64,000 nucleotides of DNA, from NCBI RefSeq assembly GCF_001905795.1, contig NZ_LIXJ01000019.1:62001-126000 (forward strand), written 5' to 3'. The position numbers and the translations under genes are program-made. The DNA comes from Streptomyces sp. CB01580. GTDB taxonomy: Bacteria; Actinomycetota; Actinomycetes; Streptomycetales; Streptomycetaceae. The notes below the pieces were generated by a model. It ran no database searches. It was not told the origin of the DNA and saw only the letters and a program-made list of their open reading frames with translations. This document shows positions 46,774-56,222 of the stretch, piece by piece (the stretch's first letter is position 1; every line of letters starts with the position of its first letter).

Positions 46774-47190
46774 ATGGCGAGCATGCCCAGTGGTGTGCGA
46801 CAGGACACGACGGGCTCCCGGGGCGGCGGACAGGTGGCCGCACCGGCGATGTTCGTCGGCGTGGCGCTGGTCCTCAGCGGCGTGCTGAGCGTTCTCCAGG
46901 GCATCACCGGCATCGCCCGCGACAGGCTGTACGGCGTCCCGCTGCACTACGAATACCGCTTCGACCTCACCACCTGGGGCTGGATCCATCTGATCGTGGG
47001 GATCGCCCTGCTGGTCGGTGGTTTCGGAGTGCTGCGGGCCATGAGCTGGGGTCGTTCGGCCGGTATCGGGCTCGCCGCCATCAGCCTGGTCACCCAGTTC
47101 ATGTTCATCCCGTACTACCCGCTGTGGGCCATCAGCGTGATGACGCTGGACCTCATCGTTCTCTGGGCACTGATCAGGCTTGTCACCTGA
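46774..47190 (+). CDS. Four-helix membrane protein, DUF7144-like
   Basis: A small integral membrane protein of 138 aa with four hydrophobic segments (about 27-48, 73-93, 99-116, 118-137) and a conserved-looking YEYRFDLTTWGWIHLIVGI block between the first two. This matches the small actinobacterial membrane family DUF7144, whose function is unknown. The ATG follows GAAAGGTGACAGCC. It appears to be monocistronic and is convergent with the aldehyde dehydrogenase gene. Confidence 0.8.
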   Translation: MASMPSGVRQDTTGSRGGGQVAAPAMFVGVALVLSGVLSVLQGITGIARDRLYGVPLHYEYRFDLTTWGWIHLIVGIALLVGGFGVLRAMSWGRSAGIGLAAISLVTQFMFIPYYPLWAISVMTLDLIVLWALIRLVT

Positions 47191-47256
47191 GCCCGCCCTC
47201 CCGCACCGCCCGGTCGTCGGTTCCGCGTCCTTGTCCACCGGGCGGGACGGCGAGGG

Positions 47257-48780
47257 TCACGCGCGGCGGCCGTCCACGCTGCGGGGCAGGTTCAGCGGGT
47301 TGTTCTCGCGGAGTTCCGGCGGGAGGAGCGCGTCGGGGGTCGACTGGTACGTGAGCGGGCGCAGCCATCGTTCGATCGCGGTGGCGCCGACCGAGGTGGA
47401 TGTGGATGTGGTGGCCGGATAGGGGCCGCCGTGGTGCTGAGCGGGGGCGACGGCGACGCCGGTCGGCCAGCCGTTGACGAGGACGCGCCCGGCCAGCGGG
47501 GTGAGGGCCGCGAGGAGGGCGGGGGCGTCGGTGTCGGGCCCGTCGGTGGCGGTGTGAAGGGTGGCGGTGAGGTTCCCGGGGAGGCGGGAGAGGACGGCGT
47601 CGATCTCGTCGTCGGAGGTGTAGCGGGCGACGACCGTGACCGGCCCGAAGCACTCCTCCAGGAGCGCGTCGTGCGGGCCGTCGGCGGCGAGGAGGTGCGC
47701 CGGAACGGTGAGGAAGCCGGGTGCGACGGTGTGGTCGCCGCCCGCGCCGGGGGTGACCGGGGCCTCGACACCGGGGAGCCCGGCCCGTTCGCCCACCCCT
47801 GAGAGGAAGGCGTCGCGCATCCGGTGGTCGAGCAGGACCCCGGCCTCGGCGTCGCTGACCGCGTCGGTGAGCGCCTTCAGGAGCCGGTCGCCGCTCTCCC
47901 CGGCCGGGGCCAGGACGAGTCCGGGTTTGGTGCAGAACTGGCCCAGGCCCAGGGTCATCGAGCCCGCGAGCCCGGCGCCGATCCGCTCGCCGCGCTCGGC
48001 GGCGGCGGCCTCGGTGACGACCACGGGGTTGAGGGAGCCCAGTTCGCCGTGGAAGGGGATGGGGACGGGGCGGGCGGCCGCCGCGTCGTGCAGGGCGCGT
48101 CCACCGCGTACCGAGCCGGTGAATCCGGCGGCGGCCACCAGCGGGTGCCTGATCAGTTCGAGTCCCGCTTCGAAGCCGTGCACCAGGACCAGCACGTCCT
48201 CGGGCAGTCCGGCCCGTGCCGCCGCCCGGCGCAGTACGGAGGCGCAGAGTTCGGCGGTGGCGGGGTGGTCCGGGTGCGCCTTGACGACGACGGGGCAGCC
48301 GGCGGCCAGCGCGCTCGCGGTGTCACCGCCGGGGACGGAGAAGGCGAGCGGGAAGTTGCTCGCCGCATACACGGCGACCACCCCGAGCGGAACTTTGTAG
48401 CGGCGCAGGTCGGGCCACGGCGGGGTCCGGGTGGCGTCCTCGTGGTCGATGCGGATGTCGAGGAAGGCGCCCTCGTCGACGACCTCCGCGAACGCCCTCA
48501 ACTGGGCGGCGGTCCGGGCGACTTCGCCGGTGAGCCGGGCCGGGCCGAGCGCGGTCTCCGCGTCGGCGGCTTCGATCACGTGCTCCCCCGCCTCGGTCAG
48601 CAGGTCGGCCGCGGTGCGCAGGAAGGCGGCGCGTGCGGCGCGGTCGGCGAGGGCGCCGCGTACGGCATGGGCGGCCCGGACGGCGCGGTCGACCTCCTCC
48701 GACGAGGACTCCACCGCAACCTGCTCGCGCGGGTTGCCGGTTCGGGGGTCGACGCTCAAGACGGGTGCTGCTGCCACCAT
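47257..48780 (-). CDS. Aldehyde dehydrogenase, 2,5-dioxovalerate (alpha-ketoglutarate semialdehyde) type
   Basis: A 507-aa NAD(P)-dependent aldehyde dehydrogenase. The catalytic cysteine is in GLGQFCTKPG and the cofactor/active-site region in PIPFHGELGSLNPVVV, both characteristic of the KGSADH group that ends pentose, hydroxyproline and glucarate catabolism. NFPLAFSVPGGDTASALAAGCPVVVK-type residues form the Rossmann part. ATG 48780 has GGAAGGAATC upstream. It is divergent from an IclR regulator, which fits control by a sugar-acid ligand. The upstream pathway enzymes are not in the window. Confidence 0.87.
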   Translation of the reverse strand: MVAAAPVLSVDPRTGNPREQVAVESSSEEVDRAVRAAHAVRGALADRAARAAFLRTAADLLTEAGEHVIEAADAETALGPARLTGEVARTAAQLRAFAEVVDEGAFLDIRIDHEDATRTPPWPDLRRYKVPLGVVAVYAASNFPLAFSVPGGDTASALAAGCPVVVKAHPDHPATAELCASVLRRAAARAGLPEDVLVLVHGFEAGLELIRHPLVAAAGFTGSVRGGRALHDAAAARPVPIPFHGELGSLNPVVVTEAAAAERGERIGAGLAGSMTLGLGQFCTKPGLVLAPAGESGDRLLKALTDAVSDAEAGVLLDHRMRDAFLSGVGERAGLPGVEAPVTPGAGGDHTVAPGFLTVPAHLLAADGPHDALLEECFGPVTVVARYTSDDEIDAVLSRLPGNLTATLHTATDGPDTDAPALLAALTPLAGRVLVNGWPTGVAVAPAQHHGGPYPATTSTSTSVGATAIERWLRPLTYQSTPDALLPPELRENNPLNLPRSVDGRRA

Positions 48781-48815
48781 GATTCCTTCCGCTCCGCTGC
48801 CACACATCGGAATTC

Positions 48816-48838
48816 GTTCGGTATTCTGAACACTGTTC
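48816..48838. promoter_or_regulatory. Candidate IclR operator
   Basis: Overlapping dyads GTTCGGTATTCTGAAC (48816-48831) and GAACACTGTTC (48828-48838) lie in the A/T-rich space between the divergent dehydrogenase and IclR genes. IclR proteins bind such GTTC/GAAC half sites. The assignment is by position and symmetry only. Confidence 0.4.
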
Positions 48839-49009
48839 GCGATCTTGAATATGGCCCGACTCTATTTCCGGGCCTCGGGAGTTGGCAAGGAGCCGTACGG
48901 CCAAGGAGTCCCCGGACCCCGGAGCGGCTGGGGCCGAAGGCGCCGGGTGCGGGAAGCCACGGGGCTCGTCAGCGGACGGACGGCGTGGAACGGGAAGGGG
49001 TGCGGGACG

Positions 49010-49780
49010 ATGTCTGCCGCCGAATCGGGTGGTGCACAGGTCAAGTCCGCCGTGCGCACGGTGGAACTGCTGGAGTACTTCGCCGGACGGCCCGGCATGC
49101 ACTCGCTCGCCACGGTGCAGGAGGCCGTCGGCTACCCCAAGTCCAGCCTCTACATGCTGTTGCGCACGCTCGTGGAGCTGGGCTGGGTGGAGACCGACGC
49201 GACGGGCACCCGGTACGGGATCGGCGTACGGGCCCTGCTGGTCGGCACCTCGTACATCGACGGCGACGAGGTCGTCGCAGCGGCCCGGCCGACCCTGGAC
49301 CGGCTGGCCGGCGACACCACGGAGACCATCCACCTGGCCCGCCTCGACGGCACGAACGTGGTGTACCTGGCGACCCGGCAGTCCCAGCACCATCTGCGTC
49401 CGTTCACCCGGGTCGGCCGACGGCAGCCCGCCCACTCCACCTCGCTCGGCAAGGCGCTCCTGGCCACCCACAGCGACGAGCAGGTCCGCAAGATGCTGCC
49501 GGAGACGCTGCCCGCGCCGACCGGGCACACCATCACCGACCGCGAGAGGCTCATCGAGGAGCTGCACGCCGTGCGCGAGCGGGGGTACGCGGTGGACCGT
49601 GAGGAGAACACCCTCGGCCTGCGCTGCTTCGGTGTCGCCGTCCCGTACCGCACCCCGGCGCGCGACGCCATCAGTTGCTCGGTTCCGGTCGCCCGGCTCA
49701 CGCCCGCGCACGAGCAGATGGTGAAGGACGCGCTGTTCGACGCGCGGGACCGGCTCGCCCTCGCCACCCGGAGGCTGTGA
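49010..49780 (+). CDS. IclR family transcriptional regulator
   Basis: A 256-aa regulator. The N-terminal winged HTH is at about 13-70 (SAVRTVELLEYFAGRPGMHS, YPKSSLYMLLRTLVELGWVE); the effector-binding IclR domain (about 85-250) has the PAHSTSLGKALLA and a GLRCFGVAVPYRTPARDAIS block. ATG 49010 follows GGAAGGGGTGCGGGACG. An in-frame extension to 48845 is Arg-rich leader sequence. It probably controls the divergent aldehyde dehydrogenase. Confidence 0.92.
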   Translation: MSAAESGGAQVKSAVRTVELLEYFAGRPGMHSLATVQEAVGYPKSSLYMLLRTLVELGWVETDATGTRYGIGVRALLVGTSYIDGDEVVAAARPTLDRLAGDTTETIHLARLDGTNVVYLATRQSQHHLRPFTRVGRRQPAHSTSLGKALLATHSDEQVRKMLPETLPAPTGHTITDRERLIEELHAVRERGYAVDREENTLGLRCFGVAVPYRTPARDAISCSVPVARLTPAHEQMVKDALFDARDRLALATRRL

Positions 49781-50028
49781 GCCGGGCTTTCCCCGCAGGC
49801 CGGATCGTGCCCGCTCCGGTCGTGTGCGGTCCCGTCCCCTGTACGGTCCCGTCGCGTGTGTACGGTCCCGTCGCGTGCGCCCCGTCCAGGTCCGGTCGGG
49901 GCGTATGCGCCCCGTCCTGTCCCGGCCCCTTCGTGTCCGTTCCGACCTGGTCGCACCGTTCATGAGTAATCGGTGAGAATCGGCGCGGCCCGGAACGACG
50001 CGCGATGCCCCGCTCGTCCTCCTCCGGG
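49781..50028. repeat. Low-complexity GTCCCGT/GCCCCGTCC repeats before the penicillin-binding protein gene
   Basis: No gene. Short imperfect repeats such as GTACGGTCCCGTCGCGTG, present twice around 49839-49877, and GCGCCCCGTCC (twice around 49878-49920) fill much of the stretch. The A/T-richer end near 49960 should hold the promoter. Confidence 0.45.
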
Positions 50029-51480
50029 ATGAACAAGACGATCAGGCGGACCTCGGTCTTCTGTCTGCTCCTGGTCCTCGCCCTGCTGGTGCGGGCGACC
50101 TGGGTGCAGGCGTATCAGGCACGGGCGCTCGCAGACGACGACCACAACCGGCGGAAGATCATGGCGCAGTACGCACAGCCGCTCGGTGACATCATCGTGG
50201 CCGGGAAACCGGTCACCGGCTCGAAGAGGACGGAGGGCGGCGACCTCGCGTACCAGCGCACCTACACCGATGGCGCGCTCTACTCGGCCGTCACCGGCTA
50301 CAGCTCCCAGGCGTTCGGGATCACGCAGTTGGAGGGGATCTACGGCCCCGTGCTCAACGGCACCGACGACCGGCTGAAGAACCCGGTGGACGCGTTGACC
50401 CGCAAGCAGGCGGCCCCGGGCGACGTCCTGACCACGATCGACCCCGATGTACAGAAGGCCGCGTACGAGGCGCTCGGCGACGACAAGGGCGCGGCGGTCG
50501 CGATCGACCCGGGCACCGGGCAGATCCTGGGCATGGTCTCCACCCCGTCCTTCGACCCGTCGACGATCAGTGCGGCGACGGATGGCGACGCGTGGGAGAA
50601 GCTACGCGCCGACAAGGACAAGCCACTGGTCAACCGGGCGCTGCGGCAGCCGCTGGCGCCCGGTTCGACGTTCAAGCTGGTTGTGGCCGCCGCGGCGCTG
50701 GAGGACGGACTGTACGACTCCGTCGACGAGCGCACGGACAGCCCGAATCCGTACCGCCTGCCCGGCAGCAGCAAGGACCTGGAGAACGAGAACGCCTCCG
50801 CCCCCTGCGAGAACGCCACGCTGCGCACCGCGCTCCAGTACTCCTGCAACAACGTCTTCGGGAAGATGGCCGTCGATCTCGGCCAGGACAAGGTCAGGGC
50901 GATGGCGGAGAAGTTCGGCTTCAACGACGAGAAGCTCGACGTGCCGGTGCGCGCCTTCGAGAGCGTCTACCCGTCCGGCATGGACAAGGCGCAGACGGCG
51001 CTGTCGGGCATCGGGCAGTTCGAGGTGACCGCGACGCCGTTGCAGATCGCCATGGTGTCGGCCACCCTCGCCAACGGCGGTGAACTGGCCGCGCCGCACA
51101 TGGTGTCGAAGGTGACGGACGCCGACGGCGACACCTTGCAGGAGTACGCCGACGGGGACACGAAGCGGGTGGTCTCGAAGTCCACCGCCGAGCAGTTGCG
51201 CAGCGCGATGGTGACGGTCGTCGAGGAGGGCACGGGCAGCAACGCCCGGATCGCCGGGGCCGAGGTCGGCGGCAAGACGGGGACCGCGCAGAACGGTGTG
51301 GGCAACAGCAGTACCCCGTACGCGTGGTTCACCTCGTACGCGAAGGACCGGACCAGCGACAAGGAGGTCGCGGTCGCGGTGCTCGTCGAGGACTCGGGCG
51401 CGGCCCGCTCGGAGGTCAGCGGCAACGGCCTGGCCGCGCCGATCGCCCAGAAGATAATGAAGGCCGCCCTGGCGCGCTGA
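50029..51480 (+). CDS. Penicillin-binding protein 2-type transpeptidase
   Basis: A class B penicillin-binding protein of 483 aa that cross-links peptidoglycan outside the membrane. A signal anchor lies at about 10-28 (VFCLLLVLALLVRATWVQA). The transpeptidase motifs are S213-TFK, S272-C-N274 and K416-T-G. The dimerisation domain before residue 130 is short, like PbpA of actinobacteria. I chose MNKTIRR at 50029; an ATG at 50005 adds eight residues, and neither has a strong ribosome site. There is no rodA/ftsW neighbour here, which is unlike the pbpA-rodA locus. Confidence 0.9.
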   Translation: MNKTIRRTSVFCLLLVLALLVRATWVQAYQARALADDDHNRRKIMAQYAQPLGDIIVAGKPVTGSKRTEGGDLAYQRTYTDGALYSAVTGYSSQAFGITQLEGIYGPVLNGTDDRLKNPVDALTRKQAAPGDVLTTIDPDVQKAAYEALGDDKGAAVAIDPGTGQILGMVSTPSFDPSTISAATDGDAWEKLRADKDKPLVNRALRQPLAPGSTFKLVVAAAALEDGLYDSVDERTDSPNPYRLPGSSKDLENENASAPCENATLRTALQYSCNNVFGKMAVDLGQDKVRAMAEKFGFNDEKLDVPVRAFESVYPSGMDKAQTALSGIGQFEVTATPLQIAMVSATLANGGELAAPHMVSKVTDADGDTLQEYADGDTKRVVSKSTAEQLRSAMVTVVEEGTGSNARIAGAEVGGKTGTAQNGVGNSSTPYAWFTSYAKDRTSDKEVAVAVLVEDSGAARSEVSGNGLAAPIAQKIMKAALAR

Positions 51481-51521
51481 CAGCCGGGCGGGGCGGGGTC
51501 GGCGGGGCGTACGCCGGTCCC

Positions 51522-51543
51522 GGCACGGTGTCACCCCCGTGCC
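51522..51543 (+). terminator. Weak hairpin after the penicillin-binding protein gene
   Basis: A 7-bp stem GGCACGG / CCGTGCC with an 8-nt loop followed by a pyrimidine-rich tract, about 40 nt past the stop. Confidence 0.4.
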
Positions 51544-51739
51544 CCCTCTGCCTCTGCTTCTTCCGGTTCCCGAGCCCCGGTCGCACGCCCGCGCCGGGGC
51601 CGTATCGGGCATCTGCCGTACGAGTGCCGCCGGGGCCGCGGGCGCGACCGGTACGGAATAGGGCATCCTCCCGATGCCCTCGGGCCACCTCAGTGACCAG
51701 CCTGGACGCGTCACACAGGCACGGTTCTGGAGGATTGTC

Positions 51740-53008
51740 GTGGTGGGTGCGAGGCCGGGTTCGGCGACGGTACGGGTACTACGGGACCGTACGGCGGGGC
51801 TGTTCCTGACAGCGGTCGTCGTCTCGGGGTTCGGGACATCGGCGATGTGGCTGGCGGCCGGGGTCTGGGTGAAGTCGCTCACCGGCTCCGCCAGTCTGGC
51901 GGCGCTCGCCGTCTTCGCGATGTGGCTGCCGGTGCTGTTCGGACCCGCGCTCGGGGCGGTCGCCGACCGGCTTCCCCGGAAACCGCTGCTGGTCTGGTCG
52001 AACCTGCTGATGGCGGGGCTGATGACCACACTGCTCCTGGTCGACTCGGAGGGACGGGTCTGGATCCTCTTCGTCGTGCTCGTCCTGTACGGGGCGGCCT
52101 CCGTCGTGATGGACGCGGCCGAGTCCGCGCTGGTCGCCGGGGCCGTCGACGCCCACCTGCTGGGCGATTTCAACGGGCTGCGGATGACGGCGAACGAGGG
52201 CATGAAGCTGCTGGCCCCGCTGGCCGGTGCGGGGCTGTACACGCAGTTCGGGGGTGGCGCGGTGGCGCTGCTGGACGCGGCGTCGTTCGCGCTGGCGGCC
52301 GGTGTCTGCGCGCTGTTGCCGGTGCGTGAACCGGCCGGGGACGACACCGCGGCCCACCGGCGCGACGCAGAAAGCCGTTCCGGGATGCGCGAGCTGTGGC
52401 GGTCCCCGGTGCTGCGACCGCTGGTGCTGACGGGTTCGGCGACGATGCTGTGCGCGGGGATCAACGGGGCGGCGATCTACGCCTTCATCGACGTTCTCGG
52501 GCACTCCCCCTCGTACGCGGGTGCGCTGTACGCGGTGCAGGGCGCCGGGTCCGTCGCCGTGGGGCTGCTGGCGGGGCCGCTGCTGCGGCGGATGGACGAG
52601 CGGGTGTTCGCGGCGGCCGGAAGCGCGGTGTTCGCGGTGGCGATCGCGCTGCGGGCGCTGCCGTACGACGCGGTGGCGCTGGCGGGCAGCGTGATCATCG
52701 GGTTCGGTCTGCCGTGTGTGCTGATCGCCGCGATGACGGCGGTGCAGCGGGAGACCCCGGACGCGGTGCTGGGCCGTACCTCGGCCGCCGCCAACACGCT
52801 GTTGATGGTGCCGAACGCGGTGGCACTGGCGCTGGGCGCCGGACTGATCGCGCTGGTGGACGTCCGGGTGCTGCTGCCGCTGACCGGCGCGGCGGCGCTG
52901 CTGGCTCCGGCCCTGCTGCTCGCGGGGCGGCGGACGGCACGGCGCGCGGACCGGCTCGCGCCGCGACGGGACGGGGAAGCAGTGTCACGGGTACGTCAAG
53001 GCGGGTGA
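51740..53008 (+). CDS. MFS transporter
   Basis: An integral membrane carrier of 422 aa with about 10-12 membrane segments, of the MFS_3/enterobactin-exporter-like type. The A-motif-like loop GAVADRLPRKPLLVWSNLL follows TM2-3. A central charged loop (AHRRDAESRSGMRELWRSP) divides the halves, and a basic C-terminal tail is cytosolic. The GTG at 51740 has GGAGG 6 nt upstream. An upstream ORF start at 51674 lacks this. The substrate is unknown; drug or siderophore export is usual. Confidence 0.85.
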   Translation: MVGARPGSATVRVLRDRTAGLFLTAVVVSGFGTSAMWLAAGVWVKSLTGSASLAALAVFAMWLPVLFGPALGAVADRLPRKPLLVWSNLLMAGLMTTLLLVDSEGRVWILFVVLVLYGAASVVMDAAESALVAGAVDAHLLGDFNGLRMTANEGMKLLAPLAGAGLYTQFGGGAVALLDAASFALAAGVCALLPVREPAGDDTAAHRRDAESRSGMRELWRSPVLRPLVLTGSATMLCAGINGAAIYAFIDVLGHSPSYAGALYAVQGAGSVAVGLLAGPLLRRMDERVFAAAGSAVFAVAIALRALPYDAVALAGSVIIGFGLPCVLIAAMTAVQRETPDAVLGRTSAAANTLLMVPNAVALALGAGLIALVDVRVLLPLTGAAALLAPALLLAGRRTARRADRLAPRRDGEAVSRVRQGG

Positions 53009-53050
53009 AGGTAAGGGAACGGCAAAGCCGGGCCGTTCGTTACCCGGTGC

Positions 53051-54304
53051 ATGACCGCTATGACCCCTGGCTCGAACATCCCTCTGTCCGCCGCCCGCGT
53101 GGCAGTGGACGTCTCCGCACCGGTGCGGCTCGACGTTTCGGGCCTGCTGCTCGCCGCCTCCGGCAAGGTGCGCTCCGACGACGACTTCATCTTCTACAAC
53201 CAGCCCGCCGGCCCCGGCGTGACGTACCGCTCCGGCGGCGGTACGTCGCCGGACGCGATCCTGGTGGACACCGCGGCGGTGCCGCCCGGGATCGAGAAGA
53301 TCGTCGTCACGGCGAGCCCGGACGCGGCGGGGCAGACCTTCCAGGGCATCGAGCCCACGGCGACCGTGCGCAACGCCGACGACAACAGCGTGCTGGCCAC
53401 GTTCACCCCGCCCCGGCTGACGACCGAGACGGCACTGGTGGTCATGGAGGTCTACCTCCGCAACGGCGCCTGGAAGGTCCGCGCGGTCGGTCAGGGCTAT
53501 GCGAACGGCCTGGCCGGCATCGCGACGGACTTCGGCGTCTCGGTCGAGGATGAGCCCGCGCCGACCGCCACACCGGCACCGGCACCGGCACCGACTGCCA
53601 TGCCCAGCGCGCCGCCCGCTCCGGCCGCCGCGCCCCCGATGCCCTCCGCGCCCCCCGTGGACCCGCGCATCGCCGCTCCCCCGGCCCCCGCCGCCCCGTC
53701 GGCCGCACCCACACCCGCACCCTCCGGCCGGATCAACCTCGACAAGGGCCGGGTCAGCCTCCAGAAGAACCAGACGGTGTCCCTGGTCAAGGGAGGCCGT
53801 CCGCTGCTCTCCCAGGTCAAGATGGGCCTCGGCTGGGAACCCGCGTTCCGCGGCAAGGACATCGACCTGGACGCCTCGGTGATCGCCTACGGTCCCCAGC
53901 GCAACCACCTGGACAGCTGCTACTTCGGCAAGCTCTCCATCCTGAACGGGGCGATCAAGCACTCCGGCGACAACCTCACGGGCGAGGGCGCCGGGGACGA
54001 CGAGGTGATCACCGTCGACCTGGGCCGGATCCCGGCCGAGGCGACCGGCCTGGTCTTCACGGTCAACTCGTTCACGGGCCAGAAGTTCACCGAGGTCGCC
54101 AAGGCGTACTGCCGGCTGATCGACGCGGTCACCGGCGAGGAGCTGGTCCGCTTCGACCTGACCGGTGCTCAGCCGCAGACCGGCGTGATGATGGCGAAGC
54201 TGATCAGGCAGTTCTCCGGCGAATGGGAGATGACGGCCATGGGCGAATTCATCAAGGCACGCACCGTCCGCGGCATGGTGAAGCCCGCCGCCCAGTCGCT
54301 GTAG
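53051..54304 (+). CDS. Double TerD-domain protein with Pro/Ala linker
   Basis: A 417-aa cytosolic protein. TerD-like domain 1 spans about 12-165 (SDDDFIFYNQPAGPGVTY, the calcium-binding DDN region); a linker of about 60 Pro/Ala residues follows (about 170-228). TerD domain 2 (about 230-410) has SLVKGG, MGLGWEP, DLDASVIAYG and VDLGRIPAEATGLVFTVNSF. TerD proteins bind calcium and act in tellurite and envelope stress through unclear means. No terB/terC genes are beside it. The start ATG 53051 or 53060 is uncertain. Confidence 0.88.
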   Translation: MTAMTPGSNIPLSAARVAVDVSAPVRLDVSGLLLAASGKVRSDDDFIFYNQPAGPGVTYRSGGGTSPDAILVDTAAVPPGIEKIVVTASPDAAGQTFQGIEPTATVRNADDNSVLATFTPPRLTTETALVVMEVYLRNGAWKVRAVGQGYANGLAGIATDFGVSVEDEPAPTATPAPAPAPTAMPSAPPAPAAAPPMPSAPPVDPRIAAPPAPAAPSAAPTPAPSGRINLDKGRVSLQKNQTVSLVKGGRPLLSQVKMGLGWEPAFRGKDIDLDASVIAYGPQRNHLDSCYFGKLSILNGAIKHSGDNLTGEGAGDDEVITVDLGRIPAEATGLVFTVNSFTGQKFTEVAKAYCRLIDAVTGEELVRFDLTGAQPQTGVMMAKLIRQFSGEWEMTAMGEFIKARTVRGMVKPAAQSL

Positions 54305-54350
54305 CGCCCCGGGCGGCGGCGCCCGGCCCACCACCCCGCCGTGGTCGAGA

Positions 54351-54385
54351 CGGCCGGGGCGGGGCCGTGACGCCCGCCCCGGCCG
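54351..54385. terminator. Bidirectional hairpin between TerD and Ro genes
   Basis: A perfect 13-bp stem, CGGCCGGGGCGGG with its complement, and a 9-nt loop. It is placed between convergent genes (TerD ends at 54304, the Ro protein at 54402). Confidence 0.75.
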
Positions 54386-54401
54386 CCCGCGGGGTTGTCG
54401 C

Positions 54402-56030
54402 TCAGGCCCGGTCCGGCTCCGGACGGCTCCAGGGCCAGTCCGCGTCACGGCCCGCCTCCAGCAGCGGCACCATGCGGAACGCCGCGTCGGACAGCCCGCC
54501 GAAGACGTGCCGGTTCGCGCCGCCCGACGGGGCGTGCCCGGTCCGGTACCCGGCCAGGTTCCAGGTGTAGACGGGCACGGTGGACGGCACGGCCGCCGTG
54601 GCGTCCGCCGCGTACGAGAACGACGCCTGCTCGTCGGTCACGATCAGCACCCGGTCGTGCTTGCGGTAATGGCGGCGCACCGCCTCCGCGGTGTTGGTGC
54701 CGCCGAGGTCCCCGAAGCGCTCCAGCACCTTCAGCACGGACTCGGCGCGCCGGAACTTCACCCGCGCGCTGCTCGTGCCGAACTGCACCAGGTCCGCCTC
54801 CTCGGCCCGCAGCGCCAGCGCCGTGCCGAAGATCGCGGCGGCGTCGGCACGGTTGAGCTGCGAACGGTCCGAGAGCGGCGACCACATCGATCCCGAGCGG
54901 TCCACCAGGATCAGCGTCCGCCCCGGCAGTCCGGGCACATTGGCCAGGGAGTGCCCGAGCGCCTTCTCCAGCGCGTGCGCCCAGCGCAGCGAGGGCGCGT
55001 GCTGGTACGCCGCGAGGTAGCGGAACGGGAACTGACGGGACGCGGCGACCACCTCCGGGTCGCTGATCCTCGCCGCCACCCGCGCGGCGACCTCGTCCGA
55101 GACGCCCGCCTCGTCGAAGTTCCGCAGATTGCGGACGAGCGCCATCGCGCCCATGGACGGAATCATCGCTTCCCAGGCCGCGGCGTCCATTGGCCCCTGC
55201 AGCCAGCCCGCCAGCGCCTCCCAGGTCATGCCCGCGGCGGCCAGCCGGTCCGCGCCGTCCGCTCCGGTGACCACGGCCCGCCGCTCCCCGACCGGGATCT
55301 CCCTCAGCGCCTTGTGGGCCGTGAGGGTGCGGTCGGCAGCGGGCAGCACGGCCGTCTCCGGGTGGTGGCGGCGGTCGAGGGCGTACCGGAACAGCTCGCC
55401 CTGCCACGGCTTGGCCGGATCGGGCGAGGCGTGCACCAGGTTCAGGACGTCACCGAAGCGGTAGCCCTTGGACGCGGTGTCGTACTTCAGCAGCGACCTG
55501 CCGTCGTAGAGACGGCGCACGGCATCGGCGATGCCGCGCTTGACCGGCTTGGGCACGGCGCGGCCGTGGCGCGAGGTCCAGTACCCGAGGAATTCGCCGG
55601 GCTCGTCGGCGCGCAGCAGGACGGAGTCGACGACCCGCCTGTTGGAAGGGCCGTCCTCGGCACCGGCGTCGAGGCGCGCCTTCACGTACTCGGCGGCGCC
55701 GACGAGCGAAGCGGTACGCATCTGCCCGTCGCGGCGCAGCCAGTGGAGGAGACCGGCGGTCCATTCCGGATCGCCGACGGCGAGTATCCGTACCAGCTCG
55801 GCGAAGCGGTCGTCGCGCTGCTCGCCGTCCTCGTAAAAGGTCTGCTGCGAGACGAAGTTGGCGACCGCGAGCAGAAAGAGCTCGGAGCGGTTGTCGCGCA
55901 GGAGGCCCCGGCCGCCCTGATGGTTCGGCGCGGTGCGCCCGGTCGACCTCACGGGCGAGGCGGCCCGGCGGCTGTCCGAACGGGACGTGCTGGTACGGGA
56001 CCTGGTGGTGCGGAGGTTGAAGCGTGCCAT
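54402..56030 (-). CDS. rsr: Bacterial Ro60 orthologue (TROVE domain RNA-binding protein)
   Basis: A ring-shaped RNA-binding protein of 542 aa. The TROVE HEAT-repeat ring spans about 40-360 (NFVSQQTFYEDGEQRDDRF, SLLKYDTASKGYRFGDVLNLVH, IPSMGAMALVRNLRNFDEAG). A VWA domain follows with the MIDAS motif DRSGS at 377-381. The N-terminus is basic and Ser/Thr-rich. Ro proteins bind Y RNAs on their outer surface and misfolded RNA in the ring, and in bacteria can tether PNPase for RNA decay. ATG 56030 follows CGGGAATTCAC. Three Y-RNA-like genes lie just upstream on the same strand, which fixes the assignment. No rtcB or rtcA gene is seen. Confidence 0.95.
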   Translation of the reverse strand: MARFNLRTTRSRTSTSRSDSRRAASPVRSTGRTAPNHQGGRGLLRDNRSELFLLAVANFVSQQTFYEDGEQRDDRFAELVRILAVGDPEWTAGLLHWLRRDGQMRTASLVGAAEYVKARLDAGAEDGPSNRRVVDSVLLRADEPGEFLGYWTSRHGRAVPKPVKRGIADAVRRLYDGRSLLKYDTASKGYRFGDVLNLVHASPDPAKPWQGELFRYALDRRHHPETAVLPAADRTLTAHKALREIPVGERRAVVTGADGADRLAAAGMTWEALAGWLQGPMDAAAWEAMIPSMGAMALVRNLRNFDEAGVSDEVAARVAARISDPEVVAASRQFPFRYLAAYQHAPSLRWAHALEKALGHSLANVPGLPGRTLILVDRSGSMWSPLSDRSQLNRADAAAIFGTALALRAEEADLVQFGTSSARVKFRRAESVLKVLERFGDLGGTNTAEAVRRHYRKHDRVLIVTDEQASFSYAADATAAVPSTVPVYTWNLAGYRTGHAPSGGANRHVFGGLSDAAFRMVPLLEAGRDADWPWSRPEPDRA

Positions 56031-56074
56031 GTGAATTCCCGCGAATTCGTTGGGAGAAGGCACAGCGAGGGGAG

Positions 56075-56208
56075 GGCGCCCGAGATCAGGATCGACGACG
56101 GAATTGTCCGAACGCTCTTCCGAGTTGAGCTACCGACCGGGGCCGGGCGGGATTCGAACCCGCAACCGTCGGATCCGGGAAGTATCCGTCGTCTTCGCAC
56201 CGGGCACC
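56075..56208 (-). ncRNA. Y RNA with tRNA-like module (copy nearest the Ro gene)
   Basis: A 134-nt structure, read on the minus strand. The outer stem is GGTGCCCG (56208-56201) with CGGGCGCC (56082-56075). The 5' internal loop is GTGCGAA and the 3' loop GATCCTGATCT. The Ro-type 9-bp stem is GACGACGGA / TCCGTCGTC (56185-56193, 56094-56102), then TACTTCC and an inner stem TCCGA/TCGGA. The head is a tRNA mimic in permuted order: T-arm GCGGG-TTCGAAT-CCCGC (56147-56163), an acceptor-like hairpin at 56133-56146, and D-arm GCTC-AACTCGGAA-GAGC (56114-56130). It ends 44 nt before the Ro start. Confidence 0.85.
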
Positions 56209-56222
56209 CTCCCGGCTCTGTG

